Positions 49,383-64,000 of a stretch of DNA of 64,000 bases are shown here, piece after piece (the stretch's first letter is position 1; the number at the start of each line of letters is the position of its first letter). The notes beneath the pieces are model-generated. The model saw nothing but the letters and a program-made list of their open reading frames with translations, was not told the DNA's origin and made no database searches. Source of the DNA: Blastocystis sp. Blastoise (taxonomy: Eukaryota; Sar; Bigyra; Opalinata; Blastocystidae); NCBI GenBank assembly GCA_039096225.1, contig JBBPEB010000009.1, positions 1,453,001 to 1,517,000 on the forward strand, given 5' to 3'. A program made the position numbers and the translations under genes.

Positions 49383-50938
49383 ATCGAATAAATATGTAAT
49401 TATTTATTGTTTATATAATTATTTTATTTTTATAAGTATTTTGTTATGATTATATTTCACGTATTAACGTTTCTATAAAGTATTTTTATTAATACTCTTT
49501 CTTGTTTATTTGAGAATGAGAAACTACAAGTGATTAAATAAAATATATATTTTTATAATATATATAAATAGTATATATTATGGAATACTATTTAATGTTT
49601 ATTATGAATTTAACTTTACAGTTTTCATAAAGTTTAAATTTTATAAATAATTCTACATAAATATAATTATTTGAATAATATCTTCATATGTTGTTAAAAC
49701 TGTTTTTAACATTTTTTAAATATAATATATAAAAGTGAATGACTTCTTAATAAACATTTTTATGAGTATATTAAGAAAATAAATGAGATTCTAACTATAT
49801 TTTTGTTTTATTTACTATCTTTTATCATATTTTAGTGTTTATATAAAGAGTCGCTAAAAAGTGTTCTAAAACAATTAAAATGTTCTATTTACTGAAATAT
49901 ATTTTTCATTTTCAATATAGAATAGTTTATATGAAATATTAGTTATATAATTAAAGAGAAATACGATGAATCTAATCATAATTACATTATTATATATATT
50001 AGTAAGAAAGCTATTTTTATCAAAATGCATTGAGAGTAATAAAATATTTTATGATTTAATTCTTATTAGATTTAAATATTAAATAATTTTAAACATAGAA
50101 TATAATATGAGAATTATGGACTAATTATAGGTAAAATATTATCATATTTAATTATTTATATTTGTCTCTATTAATACATAAGCGACACATATAAACAATA
50201 TACACTTATATTACCAATAATATCTTATTGTATAAAATAACAAAAAATAGTTGTTATTCATCATAAATATATGATAATAGATTATCTATATGAATATGAT
50301 GATTTAGATGTCTTCATAAATTATTGAAAAAATCTATAGGGGACCAAAATAATATACAATAGAAATGGAAGAGTGAGAAGAAGGAGATAGACAATAAGAG
50401 GAGAGATTTTTGTATCAGTAGGCTATAGAATAGATAATATTTGAGAAATAGAAGCATATTACATAAATATAATATAAAAATAAATAAAAATGTATTAAAT
50501 TCAGTCAGAAATCAGGAATGATTAAAAGAGAATATAGTTATTGATTTCTAGATAAGTAATAATTAGTACATATAAATATATATATATCATATAAATAATA
50601 ATAAAAACGTATCTGTTAAAATATGTCACTAATTAATCAAAATGAAAATTAAGCATAAAATATAAACTAATTAGACATACTATTTTATTTCTTATATCTT
50701 CTATATTACCTATTAATATTAAAACATCTATTTAAATTAATTAATGAAGTGAAGATCCACAATGAATCATTATTTTATGATATTTGAAATATATTTTTGC
50801 AGATCATATTAATTAATAATCATTCAAAATAATATGAATAATCATATATGAATAATTATTGAGTAATAACGAAAAGAAATATTGAAAGAATAAACAAGGG
50901 GAAACAACTCTATTAATTTAATTAGCATTATTTCATTA
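49383..50938. other. Intergenic region
   Basis: About 1.5 kb of AT-rich DNA between BTB-LRR copy B and the first BTB-TLDc gene. No gene, RNA or repeat structure is supported. Confidence 0.55.
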
Positions 50939-52531
50939 ATGGTGAAAGAAAAGGTGTTATTTGATATTGATAAATTCAATAGATTGAAGGAGGATATCAA
51001 TGTATATGAAGAATTGATGAAAGATGTAGTTAGTGTATTTGGATCAGTAATGAATCTTGGCATACATTCTGGAGTGTCAATTAATAGACTTATAAAACAT
51101 ATTGGAAATGATTGTATTGAAAAAGAAGGCGAAAGTGATGAATTTGAAAAGAAATGTGTTTATGAAAATAATAATAATGAGAATATCAATATCAATATGG
51201 ATGCTAATGATGATAATGATATGGATTTGATACGATTTACAAATAATGGTCCTGTATTTCAAGTATCAACATCTGTTTTAGATTCTTTGAAAGGTTCTTT
51301 TATTGAAGAACAACGTAATGAAGAAAAAAGAACGAATGATGGATCTGTATATCTTGATTATCCTGGAAATGATGCTTTTATTTATTATTTATTAGATTAT
51401 TTGAATGGAAAGAAAGTTAATTTTGATTCTTTTTCTTATGAAGAACAATTAGAAATATTGAATTTATTTGAATTTTGTGGCTTAGTGATTCCTATAGAAT
51501 TAATAGATTGTAGAATAAGAAGAGATCGAAAGATGAAGAAATATGAAGAAGGAGATGAAGTTTCTTTGATTATTAATGGGAATAAGAATGATATTATTAA
51601 AGATTATTTAGTACAGAATGGATTATGGAATAATTATGTTAAGAATTGGGATAATGGATTTATTAATTATAATCATAAAGATAATATTTTTTTTATAGAA
51701 AATAAATATGAAAATATAGATTATATTACTGAATATGTGAAGAATGGATATATATATATAGAATTCGATAAGATTGTTGATATTAATAAAGAATTATTAG
51801 AGAAAGAAATGATTGAATTATTTGGTGAAAAAGGAAAAGAAGAAGCGAATTTATGTTTAGCGATGAAACCACAATTTTCTGATTCTTTGATTCTTTATGA
51901 TAAAGAGATGGATTATCAATTGCAAAAATGGCTAGGCAGAAACAAGAAATGGCAATTATTATTCAGGTATGATAAGATGTCATTACTTATTAAATATATG
52001 TATATATATATAGAGCAAGTGAGCATAATTATTCAAATGACGAATTCCATAGATATTGTGATAATAAAGGAGAAACACTAGTGTTAATCAAACATATAGG
52101 TCATAATAATTATATTAATATATTTGGAGGATACAGATCAAAATTGGGAATCTCCTATTTTAGGATGTATATTTATTTGTTTTTTTTTTAAATTGTTTTA
52201 TATTCTTCTACATATAGGTGGAAAACATGCTTCTAAAGAATTTCTCTTTACTTTAAGTAATGAACATGGTATTCCTCCTACTCCATATCTACATAATGGT
52301 AATGGTTGTGGTATATATTGTTCTTCTTCTTATGGTCCTGTATTTGGATGTGGTTATGATATTGCATTAGATGATGGATGTGATACTGGAAATGAATATG
52401 TATATACAAAAGCTTCTTCTTTCACATGGATAGATACTCCTCAAAAATCATCCTTATTTGTTAATACTGCTGGTCCAAATAAAAAGAATTACTTTCAAGT
52501 TGAAGATTATGAAGTCTGGGGAAGAGCTTAA
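50939..52531 (+). pseudogene. BTB/T1-TLDc protein gene with a frameshift in the TLDc domain
   Basis: The start is the ATG at 50939 (MVKEKVLFDIDKFNRLKEDI). Exon 1 (to 51966) holds an N-terminal helical part, a T1/BTB-like domain (DLIRFTNNGPVFQVSTSVLD, RTNDGSVYLDYPGNDAFIYY) and a linker ending WLGRNKKWQLLFR. Exons 2 and 3 carry a TLDc domain (EFHRYCDNKGETLVLIKHIG; KEFLFTLSNEHGIPP; YGPVFGCGYDIA; YEVWGRA). TLDc domains are linked to oxidative-stress resistance and V-ATPase binding. At about 52126-52136 the sequence reads GGAGGATACAGATC. The intact paralogue at 60862-62473 has GGAGGGTATACAGATC, so two bases (one TA) are missing and the frame breaks inside the conserved FGGYTDQNWES motif. A sequencing slip is possible. 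Confidence 0.7.
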
Positions 52532-53108
52532 TATATATATATATATTCTATTATATGAATGAATCTATTTGAAATACTCTGAAAATATATATATTTTTAT
52601 ATTTGTATTATAACTTATTACAAGTTTTTTATCATCATTTTTATTTGTTATTGTTTTTATATGTTTAGTAATTGTGAAATATATAATAGAATCTATATAT
52701 CAATGGTATCATAAAAATAATATCTAAACATTTTTGTTAATTTATATAATATTATATTTTAAAATATTCATGTCCTTACTGTTGGATATTATTTTTGATT
52801 TATCTTTTAATAGGGATGAATAGTATATTATAGAATAAATAATTATTATAGAACAAAAAAAGTAATTACATTGTAAGGTTAATGATCTTAAAAGAAAAAA
52901 TATATTTTAATAAAAATCAGTTAAAAATAATTAATAAAATAGTAGATAGGAATAATATAGAGTATATAATAAAGAAAATATATATATGTACTGTTAACAC
53001 AAATTTAAAAATTTTATTAACGATATATACTTTAATATGAATAAAAAAAGAGAACAAATTATAAAAAAGAATTAAAAAAGGAGATAAATGGTTATTTTAA
53101 GTCATTTT
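52532..53108. other. Convergent 3' intergenic region
   Basis: AT-rich spacer between the 3' ends of the two BTB-TLDc genes. No feature seen. Confidence 0.55.
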
Positions 53109-55388
53109 TTATGATTTGCTTGTGAATACTTCAAAGTTAATTAAATAAAATTCATTTCTTTCATCATATTGATTAGTATTAACAAAGAAACTATTTCCTA
53201 ATTCAGGATAAGGAGAAATATATACTGGATCTTCACCATATAAAGATATACTACTATATATTATAAATCGATCTTCATTAATATCAGTACTTAAATATAT
53301 ACCACAATGAAATGTGCGTTCGGCATAGGAATCATTACTTATTAATGCACTATTTGTATATTCACGATTAATACTAAGTTTAGTATAATTATATTGATTA
53401 GGATTTGTTAATGAAAATAAAAAGGCTTTTGAATCTGCTCTAAATCCTGTAACTATATATATATAAATATTTGTTTATTTATTTAATATAAATACTTCTT
53501 AGTAAATTTTCCATATCACTATGATTCTTTCCCCAACCAACACTAGTATATCCTCCAAATATATACGATTGGCCATCTTTTCCTTTTCCTTCAATAATCA
53601 CTAATGATTCTTTTTCATCACATTTCTCATGCCATTTCTTTACACTTCTCTTCTCATCAGAACATCTATATATAATAATATATAATTATAAACAATATAT
53701 AAATAATATATAATATTACCTATATAATAATTCCCATTCTTTATTCTTATCAAACCATCTACTTAACTCAATACCCATTTCTTTAGTAATAAGAATTGAA
53801 TTTGGTAAATATAAATCAGGATTTGGTATTAATTCATAGACTTCATAATCATCAACTGTAAACCGATTTTGCTCTTGTGGACCAGCTGTATTCACAAATA
53901 ATGATGCTTTTTGAGGAGTAAGACCATGAGAATATATAGCATCATCTCCATTAATACAATTATTGTTACTATTATGACAATCATCAATAATACATATATC
54001 TAGAAAACAAGGACCAAAATCCTTATAACAATATAATGCAGAATTAGGATCTAGTATATCATATTGAGTAGGAGGAATATTATGTTCATTGCTTAAAGTG
54101 AATAAAAATTCTTTAGAAGCAGATTTAAGAACTATATAAATGATATAGAATAATTATATAAATAAAAATATACTTCCTGAACTAGATTCCCAATATTGAT
54201 CTGTATATCCTCCAAATATATTAATCTTATTATTATGATCGATATGTTTAATTAGAGTTACAGTAGGACATTTAAAATCACAATATTTATGAAATTCATT
54301 AGCTTTAAAATTATTTTCACTTGCTCTATATATAGAATAATATACATTTATAATAAACATACCTAAATAATAATTTTCATTTTCTTTCTTTACCTAACCA
54401 ATTCAATAAGGGGGTTTCATAACATTTCTTCTCGATTACTTTTGAATCTATAAATACAGTTAAATTTCCCATCATATTTCTATTCGCAGCTTCTCTTCCT
54501 TGTTCACCAAATACACTATACATTTCATTCTCTAATAAACTAATATCTATATTCTTTATTTCTTCTTCTTTTATATCAAGACAACAGTTTTCCATGTATT
54601 CATTAATATACTTCATATATTTATAACTCATATACATAGACCTAATATCATTTATATAATCATAATCAACATATCCATTCTTATATATCATTATATAATC
54701 ATCCCATAAATTATTGTTTATTAAATAATTCTTAATCGTATCATCTTTCTTTCCATTAATATATAGAGAAACTTCATCACCTTTTTCATACTATTCTTGT
54801 TTTTCATCTCTTTTTTCTCTACATTCTAATAATTCTATAGGAATTGGTAAATTACAAGATTCAAATAATTCAAGCAACTTTAATTGTTCTCGAAACTTAA
54901 TTTGACTATAATCTACAGCTTTGCCATTCAAGTAATCTATTAAATAATAAACGGATGCATCGTTTCTCGATAATCAAGGAAAATATTTCCATCATTTGTC
55001 CTCAATTCTTCTTCAGATTGCTCATAAATATAGGAATAAGGGATCGAATTGATAATTCTTTTCGATAAAGAAAATAAAGGACCATTTCCAGAAAAACAAA
55101 TAAGCTCAATATTATTATTATCACTCGTATTCATTATTGCAGTAGTTTTTCCTTTAGTATTATCAAGAAAATGCTTCAATTTTGAGAATTTATCAGTTCC
55201 TCGTTGAATGCAATCTTCATTTAGATTATTAAGAGCACCTTGAGGTTTCTGACCAGAATAAAGAGTCAAAGAAAAGATAGAAGTGAATCCTTCAACTATT
55301 TTTCTTCATTAATTCATCTAAATTTTGACACAGCTTCTTTAATTAGATTCAAAGAATCTAAATCAAATAAAACACCTTCTTTTATCAT
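53109..55388 (-). pseudogene. BTB/T1 protein with two tandem TLDc domains, disrupted
   Basis: This paralogue starts at the ATG at 55388 (MIKEGVLFDLDSLNLIKEAV). The frame breaks near 55310-55330, again near 54960-54975 (after GNIFLDY), and meets an in-frame TAG at 54791-54793, so it is very probably dead. The BTB/T1 part is recognisable (ELICFSGNGPLFSLSKRI). TLDc 1 spans 54360 to about 53850 (EFHKYCDFKCPTVTLIKHID, NIFGGYTDQYWES, KEFLFTLSNEHNIPP, RFTVDDYEVY). It is followed, unusually, by a second complete TLDc (about 53640-53109: WHEKCDEKESLVII, YIFGGYTSVGW, KAFLFSLTNP, NFEVFTSKS). The exon/intron pattern of the TLDc part is intact and has no stops, so decay looks recent or the 3' half may still be used. 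Confidence 0.7.
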
Positions 55389-55672
55389 TTAAAATGAGAT
55401 TAAAATGATAAAAATGAATTCTAAAAATTTTTTGTATCTAAAACTTGCAAAGATATAATCTAAGGAATATTGTAATTCTTCAGCTATTTTTCATAATTTT
55501 CATTATCTATCAAAAATTTTTTGAAAAATATATTGTTCTTTTTTCTTCTAGCCCATATTAGTTTTTATTGATTTCAGTAAGTTTTTAGAAATTAATCGTA
55601 CTATATTTAGTGCGTACCTGCTTTCTATCATGTTTCTTGAACTCATTATGCCATTATAGTTCAGTTACTACC
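55389..55672. other. Spacer between divergent family members
   Basis: Upstream of both the minus-strand BTB-TLDc pseudogene and BTB-LRR copy C. No separate feature. It keeps the CATTATAG string also found just before the start codons of copies A and B. Confidence 0.5.
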
Positions 55673-59500
<3,828 letters not shown>

Positions 59501-60861
59501 AACTATTCTATTTTATATATTTTTATATATAAAAATTATATTTTTATATATAAAAATTATATTTTTATAGTATGAAACAGTCTTCTGTCGTATATTGAGG
59601 TGGTCTCTTTCACTAAAGTAACTTTGCTATTGAATAAAACAAAATAGTTAATAAAATTGATAAATTGTCGTATTTAATGAATTAAAACTCTCCTTAACGG
59701 AATATATAATATATATATATATATAATCATACTTTATAAGATTTTATATAGCATTTTTATTGTTTATTCGATCTTGAAGTGTTAGCAACATACTAAAAAG
59801 CATAAAAATAATTAAATTATCTTTTAAAGGTAATAAAAATTTAAATAACTTAATAAAAGTCATTTTTCAAATAATAAAATAATATTTTTATAAATACTTT
59901 TAAAATAATTAAAAATGATTCTTTTATTAAAAAATAAATGAATTCATTAGTTTTTATTTACCTTTAAACAAACTCACTTAGCTACAACTAAAGAAAAAAA
60001 ATTATTTTAAAACAAATCAAACTATTTTCAAATACTAACAACTGACAATATTTAATGTATAATGTGAAAAATTGATTTTATTATATTTAAAAATATATAT
60101 AAAAAGAGAGCGATGGAGTATTATATAACTAGATTATGTTGTGTTGAAGCAGATAAATAATATTGAATAAATAAAGAAATACATAATAAATATATTATAA
60201 ATATAACTACAGAAAAATAGGATACAACTGGAATGATTTATAAAAAATACTTATAATTATACTTGAAATAGTTCATTTATGTAGGTTATAAAAATCTCAA
60301 TATTCACAATATAAACTAATGTTCAAATTAAGCATATTCAGAGGGTTAAAAAACAAAATGGAAATATAGGAGAATATTTAGAATTAATTAATTAAGATTA
60401 TACATATCCAGGATGTCTCGAATTATAAAAGGCACGTATTAGACCTTTTATGTCAGCTAATACAGCACAGAATCACAATTCTGCTACTGTTTTAAGTTTT
60501 CTCTTTTATATCCTTATAGATAGAACTATTTGAAACTACTAAAATGTAACGATAATTATTATAAATGAATATTAAATGAACAATAAAGAGAAATTAACTA
60601 TCAATTTAAAAAAAACATTTAGAATCACGATTAATTATAAAATAAAAGTGAATAAATTAAAAATAATTGTGAATTGATGAAAAAATAGTATTATAAAAAT
60701 ATTCACGAATATTATAAAAGATAAAGCTAAAATAAAAAAAAAATTTTTCATTCAGTTTTTTAACTAGATTTTCAATTAGAGAGACTTGTTTCTCTATATA
60801 AGATAGAAAAAGAATTTTTTAAAGAATTTTCATTGTTCTTTTATTTCTTTTATTGTTAAGA
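59501..60861. other. Intergenic region with an RNA-structure candidate
   Basis: AT-rich, no gene. The structured segment at 60425-60483 is listed separately. Confidence 0.55.
60425..60483. ncRNA. Candidate H-type pseudoknot plus hairpin
   Basis: Two perfectly complementary pairs interleave. ATAAAAGG (60425-60432) pairs with CCTTTTAT (60444-60451), and GTATTAG (60436-60442) pairs with CTAATAC (60457-60463), giving stem-a, stem-b, stem-a', stem-b' order with loops of 3, 1 and 5 nt. A hairpin CAGAAT-CACA-ATTCTG follows at 60468-60483. The segment is GC-richer than its flanks and about 380 nt upstream of the TLDc gene start. Strand and transcription are unknown, and I recognise no RNA family. 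Confidence 0.3.
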
Positions 60862-62473
60862 ATGGTGAAAGAGAAGGTAGAATTTGATGCGAATAAGATG
60901 GGTGATATTCAGAAGGATGTAATTCATTTTGAAAGACTGATTGGTGATTTGATTGGTATTTTAAGTAAGTCAATAAGTTTCTGTATTCATTCTGGTGAGT
61001 CTATAAATGAATTGGTAAAGCAATCCGTAAGAAATTATGAAGGAATGAATGATAAGAATGGTGATGATCCGCATATAATTATCCAAGAATCTTCATATGT
61101 TCATGAAACTGATGCTACTATAAATGATAATGATAATGGAATTGATTATATTCGATTCACTAATAATGGTCCTGTTTATTCTCTTCCTAAAAGAATAACA
61201 AATAGTTTAGTAGGAAGTCTTCTGTATGAATATTCCCAAGAAAATCAAAGAACTAATGATGGAAATATTTATTTAGATTATCATGGTGATGAAACAGTAG
61301 CTCCTTTATTAATTGATTCTTTAATGAATAAGAAAATAGATATTGATAAGTTAATAATGAAAGATCAAATAGATTTATTAAGAATGTTTGAATATTGTGA
61401 ATTACCTATTCCTGAAGAATTAATTAATACATATTATAGAATAGATTATAATATGAAACAATATAAAGAAGATGACAAAGTTACTCTTTATATTAATGGT
61501 AAGAAAGATGAAGTATTAAGAGATTATTGGAAGAAGAATGGCTTATGGAATAAGATTATTAATGATTATTGTTATGGATATGTAGATTATGATGTGAAGT
61601 ATTATGAAATGTTTATAAAGATGAATTATAAATATATTGATCATATATATGAATATATTCTATATAATTGTGTTTATATTTCTGAAGAAGAAGCTACAAA
61701 TAAAAACATAGAATTATTAGAGAAAGAAATGTATAGTTTATTTGGTGATAAAGGAATGAGAGCTATTATTGAAGCAATGTTTCCTTATTCATATTTACCA
61801 GGTACAAAAATACTTACTAATAATTCTATGGAAATACCTTTAATGACTTGGTTAGGTAAAGAAAAGAAATGGAAATTATTATTTAGGTAAGAATATATAT
61901 AGTATTTTTATATTTATAATTATATAGATCCAGTGATCATAAATATGAATCAAGCGATTTTGATTATGATTCAAGTGAAAATGAATATAAAGCAAGTGAA
62001 TTCCATAAATGTTGTGATAATAAAGGAGAAACAGTAACTCTAATTAAGCATATAGGTCATAATGGTCATATTAATATATTTGGAGGGTATACAGATCAAA
62101 ATTGGGAATCTAGTTCAGGTAATACATTTATTAATTTATATAATTATTCTATATCATTTATATAGTTCTTAAACCTTATTCTAAAGAATTTCTATTCACT
62201 TTAAGTAATGAACATAATATTCCTCCTACTCAATATGATTATACAAATAGTGATAGAAATTATGGTATATACTGTAATTCTTCTTATGGTCCATTTTTTA
62301 ATGATATTTGTATATGTTATGAACGTTATCAAAATATGACTTCTTATTGTAGTGCATCTCGTTATTCTGAAGTGAATACTCCTCAAAAATCATCATTATT
62401 TGTAAATACTGATGATGCTAATTCTATAAATTACTTTAAAGTTCAAGATTATGAAGTATGGGGAAGAGCTTAA
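60862..62473 (+). CDS. BTB/T1-TLDc domain protein (intact copy)
   Basis: Three exons (60862 to about 61886, about 61928-62111, about 62165-62473) give roughly 500 residues. The ATG at 60862 (MVKEKVEFDANKMGDIQKDV) matches the start of the paralogue at 50939. Domains: an N-terminal helical segment (IHSGESINELVKQ); a T1/BTB-like fold (DYIRFTNNGPVYSLPKRITN; RTNDGNIYLDYHGDETVAPL); a middle region ending WLGKEKKWKLLFR; and a TLDc domain (EFHKCCDNKGETVTLIKHIG, NIFGGYTDQNWES, KEFLFTLSNEHNIPP, YGPFFND, KSSLFVNT, YEVWGRA). TLDc proteins act in oxidative-stress resistance and V-ATPase regulation in other eukaryotes; BTB-TLDc fusions could be Cullin-3 adaptors, which is inference. The exon between the two TLDc introns has an extra acidic Ser/Asp stretch. 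Confidence 0.82.
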
Positions 62474-62979
62474 ATGATATTAATTATATACATATTTTTA
62501 TGTTTTTTTTTATTTATGATTATTATGATATTTTATTAGAAATTGTTTTTATTTATAAATTTTATTAATTTACTTTTAATTTATGATTTTATATATTTAA
62601 TTGTTAATATTTTCAAATTGGTTTTGTTTATCAACAATTATTTACAATCCAAATGTTCTTATGTTTCTTATTAAGATTCTTTTTATATATAAACTCTAAA
62701 TATTTAAAATAGTTTATATTTTAAAATATAAATAATACTAAAAACATTAAGATAAAAAACATATTACACTCATATACAAAAGCTAATAGAAATACATATT
62801 TTTATAAATAATACATTTTTATAATGTATCAATAGTGAAAAAAGAAAAAAAGTAAAAATAAATTGAAAAATCTATAATAAATTCATTTTGGCAAGGCATA
62901 AATATTATGTATATATAACCCAAATAATATTTAATGAAAAAATATATATGATGTCAATAATCACGTGATTAGCATCCAA
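62474..62979. other. Convergent 3' intergenic region
   Basis: AT-rich spacer between the TLDc gene and the protein-kinase gene; no feature seen. Confidence 0.55.
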
Positions 62980-63552
62980 TTATTTTCGAGATTTTAATTT
63001 CCGTTTAAAATTTGGAAATTTTTTGTGATATTGTAAATGAGACAATTTCTTTTTTATCTGCTGTAACTCAATTTCTTTTTGTTGTAATTGAGTTTTTAAT
63101 AACTATAAGAATATATATTTATATACAATATGTATAATATATACATTATTTTCTGTAGTTAATTGAATTTCTTTTTCAGTCATAATTTGGCTACTGAAAA
63201 TATCTGAATGAAGAATTTCAGCAGCTGTCGGTCGTTTTTCAGGTTTTAAAGAAAGCATTGATTGTAATAAGGATACATATTGAGGAAATTTTTGTGATAT
63301 TTCCACGGGAATATTATTTTCTGGATCTTTTCGAATTTTTGAAAATGTAAATATACGCTCTGATCGTGTATGAAATATCATGAGTAATTCTAAAAGTACA
63401 AGTCCTGAACTATATATATCTACTGATGAAGAATAACTTGTTAATAATAACTGCTCTGGACTATATATATATTTATATATAGATAGTTATATATAGTTAT
63501 ACATATATACCTTGCATAAGTAGAAGTACCAACTCCTTTTGTATAATCATTT

Positions 63553-63607
<55 letters not shown>

Positions 63608-64000
63608 GGTTTAGCATTAGGATCAAAAGGAGAAACTGGAGAATCCATATCAATAATATCATTATTCATTTTATATCGTTCTAATGTAACTAATCCAAAG
63701 TCTCCGATTTTTAGTAAATCCCCGTGTAAAAACAAGTTTTCTGGTTTAATATCTCGATGAATAAAATGATTATCATGTATATATTTTAAACCTTCCATAA
63801 GTTGTTTGAAAAAACTGTTGATTTCCGTTAAATTAATATCACGTCCGTCTTCTTCACGTGAATTTAAATATTCACGTAACGTTTTTGAACGACATAATTC
63901 CATTTGAATATATCTAATTTAATAAATATCATAAATAAATATAAATAAAAATAGAAAAACATTTAAATATATATAATTATATAAAGAACAATATATACAA
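62980..64000 (-). CDS. HRI-like eIF2-alpha kinase (C-terminal part, 5' end outside window)
   Basis: Protein kinase of the eIF2-alpha (EIF2AK) group, which lowers translation under stress. The visible exons start at about 63916 ([16 protein letters not shown]). They contain [11 protein letters not shown] (catalytic loop, about 63750), KIGDFGLVT (DFG), the activation-segment motif [26 protein letters not shown], and the subdomain XI region ([20 protein letters not shown]). A basic coiled-coil tail ([20 protein letters not shown]...) ends at TAA 62980-62982. YIQMELC and GVGT.YASPEQ are eIF2-kinase hallmarks. A Gln/Glu/Lys-rich helix directly after the kinase domain resembles the HRI (EIF2AK1) tail. 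The N-lobe and any regulatory domain lie beyond the right edge. The intron at 63554-63605 is a pure GT(AT)nAG tract. Confidence 0.8.
63554..63605 (-). repeat. 52-nt intron of pure (TA)n
   Basis: In the kinase gene, the exon ending ...PFDPNAKPG and the exon starting NDYTKGVGT are separated only by an uninterrupted TA tract with GT and AG supplied by the flanking G residues. Confidence 0.85.

Noticed and set aside
50842-51262. Minus-strand ORFs opposite the BTB-TLDc gene at 50939
   Set aside because: They are antisense shadows of exon 1, without domain similarity or splice context.

Overview
This is nuclear DNA from a eukaryote with an extremely AT-rich genome, most likely a unicellular protist. 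Genes are split by many short introns (about 40-200 nt) that begin GTATAT or GTAAAT and end TATAG. Proteins carry Asn- and Asp-rich runs. The gene set (DNAJC13/RME-8, an HRI-like eIF2-alpha kinase, a SAM-kinesin-13, a Rab-like GTPase, a bubblegum-type acyl-CoA synthetase, TLDc proteins) is eukaryotic. I cannot name the species. The surface protein built of putative-Ig and galactose-binding-like modules recalls some heterotrophic stramenopiles, but that is only an impression. I saw no rRNA, convincing tRNA, CRISPR or prokaryotic operon.

Region 1 (1-33.6 kb) holds single-copy, housekeeping-like genes. On the minus strand are a partial ARM/HEAT-like protein with a mitochondrial-type N-terminus (1-2747), a large type I membrane protein (4363-10506), an acyl-CoA synthetase (11220-13928) and an RME-8 homologue of about 10 kb (16212-26067). 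On the plus strand are a small two-TM coiled-coil protein (15315-15836), an HSL/arylacetamide-deacetylase-like hydrolase (26596-28329) and a SAM-domain kinesin-13 (29734-33578). A 140-bp hAT-type MITE lies between the divergent RME-8 and hydrolase genes.

Region 2 (33.6-62.5 kb) is a lineage-specific cluster. It has three tandem plus-strand BTB-like/LRR-like genes built from one-repeat exons with phase-1 introns (35569, 45565, 55673). Interleaved are BTB/T1-TLDc genes (50939 and 60862 plus; 53109-55388 minus) and a Rab-like GTPase (42615-43555). Several copies are decaying: one TLDc gene is frameshifted, one has several breaks, and one BTB-LRR copy has lost its start codon and a splice donor. 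The TLDc gene at 60862 and the BTB-LRR gene at 45565 look open throughout. A minus-strand relic of the BTB-LRR family lies at about 40.28-41.7 kb.

Region 3 (62.98 kb to the end) is the C-terminal part of an HRI-like eIF2-alpha kinase, running off the window.

The most interesting signals are: (i) three proteins whose catalytic motifs are gone or altered (RME-8 without HPD, a kinesin without P-loop/switch motifs, a Rab-like GTPase with an altered P-loop and switch II); (ii) a short GC-rich palindrome (core TTCCCGYGGGAA) scattered over the housekeeping genes in all three reading frames; (iii) introns that are almost pure (TA)n, with paralogue differences showing intron loss or gain; and (iv) a compact predicted pseudoknot at about 60.43 kb.
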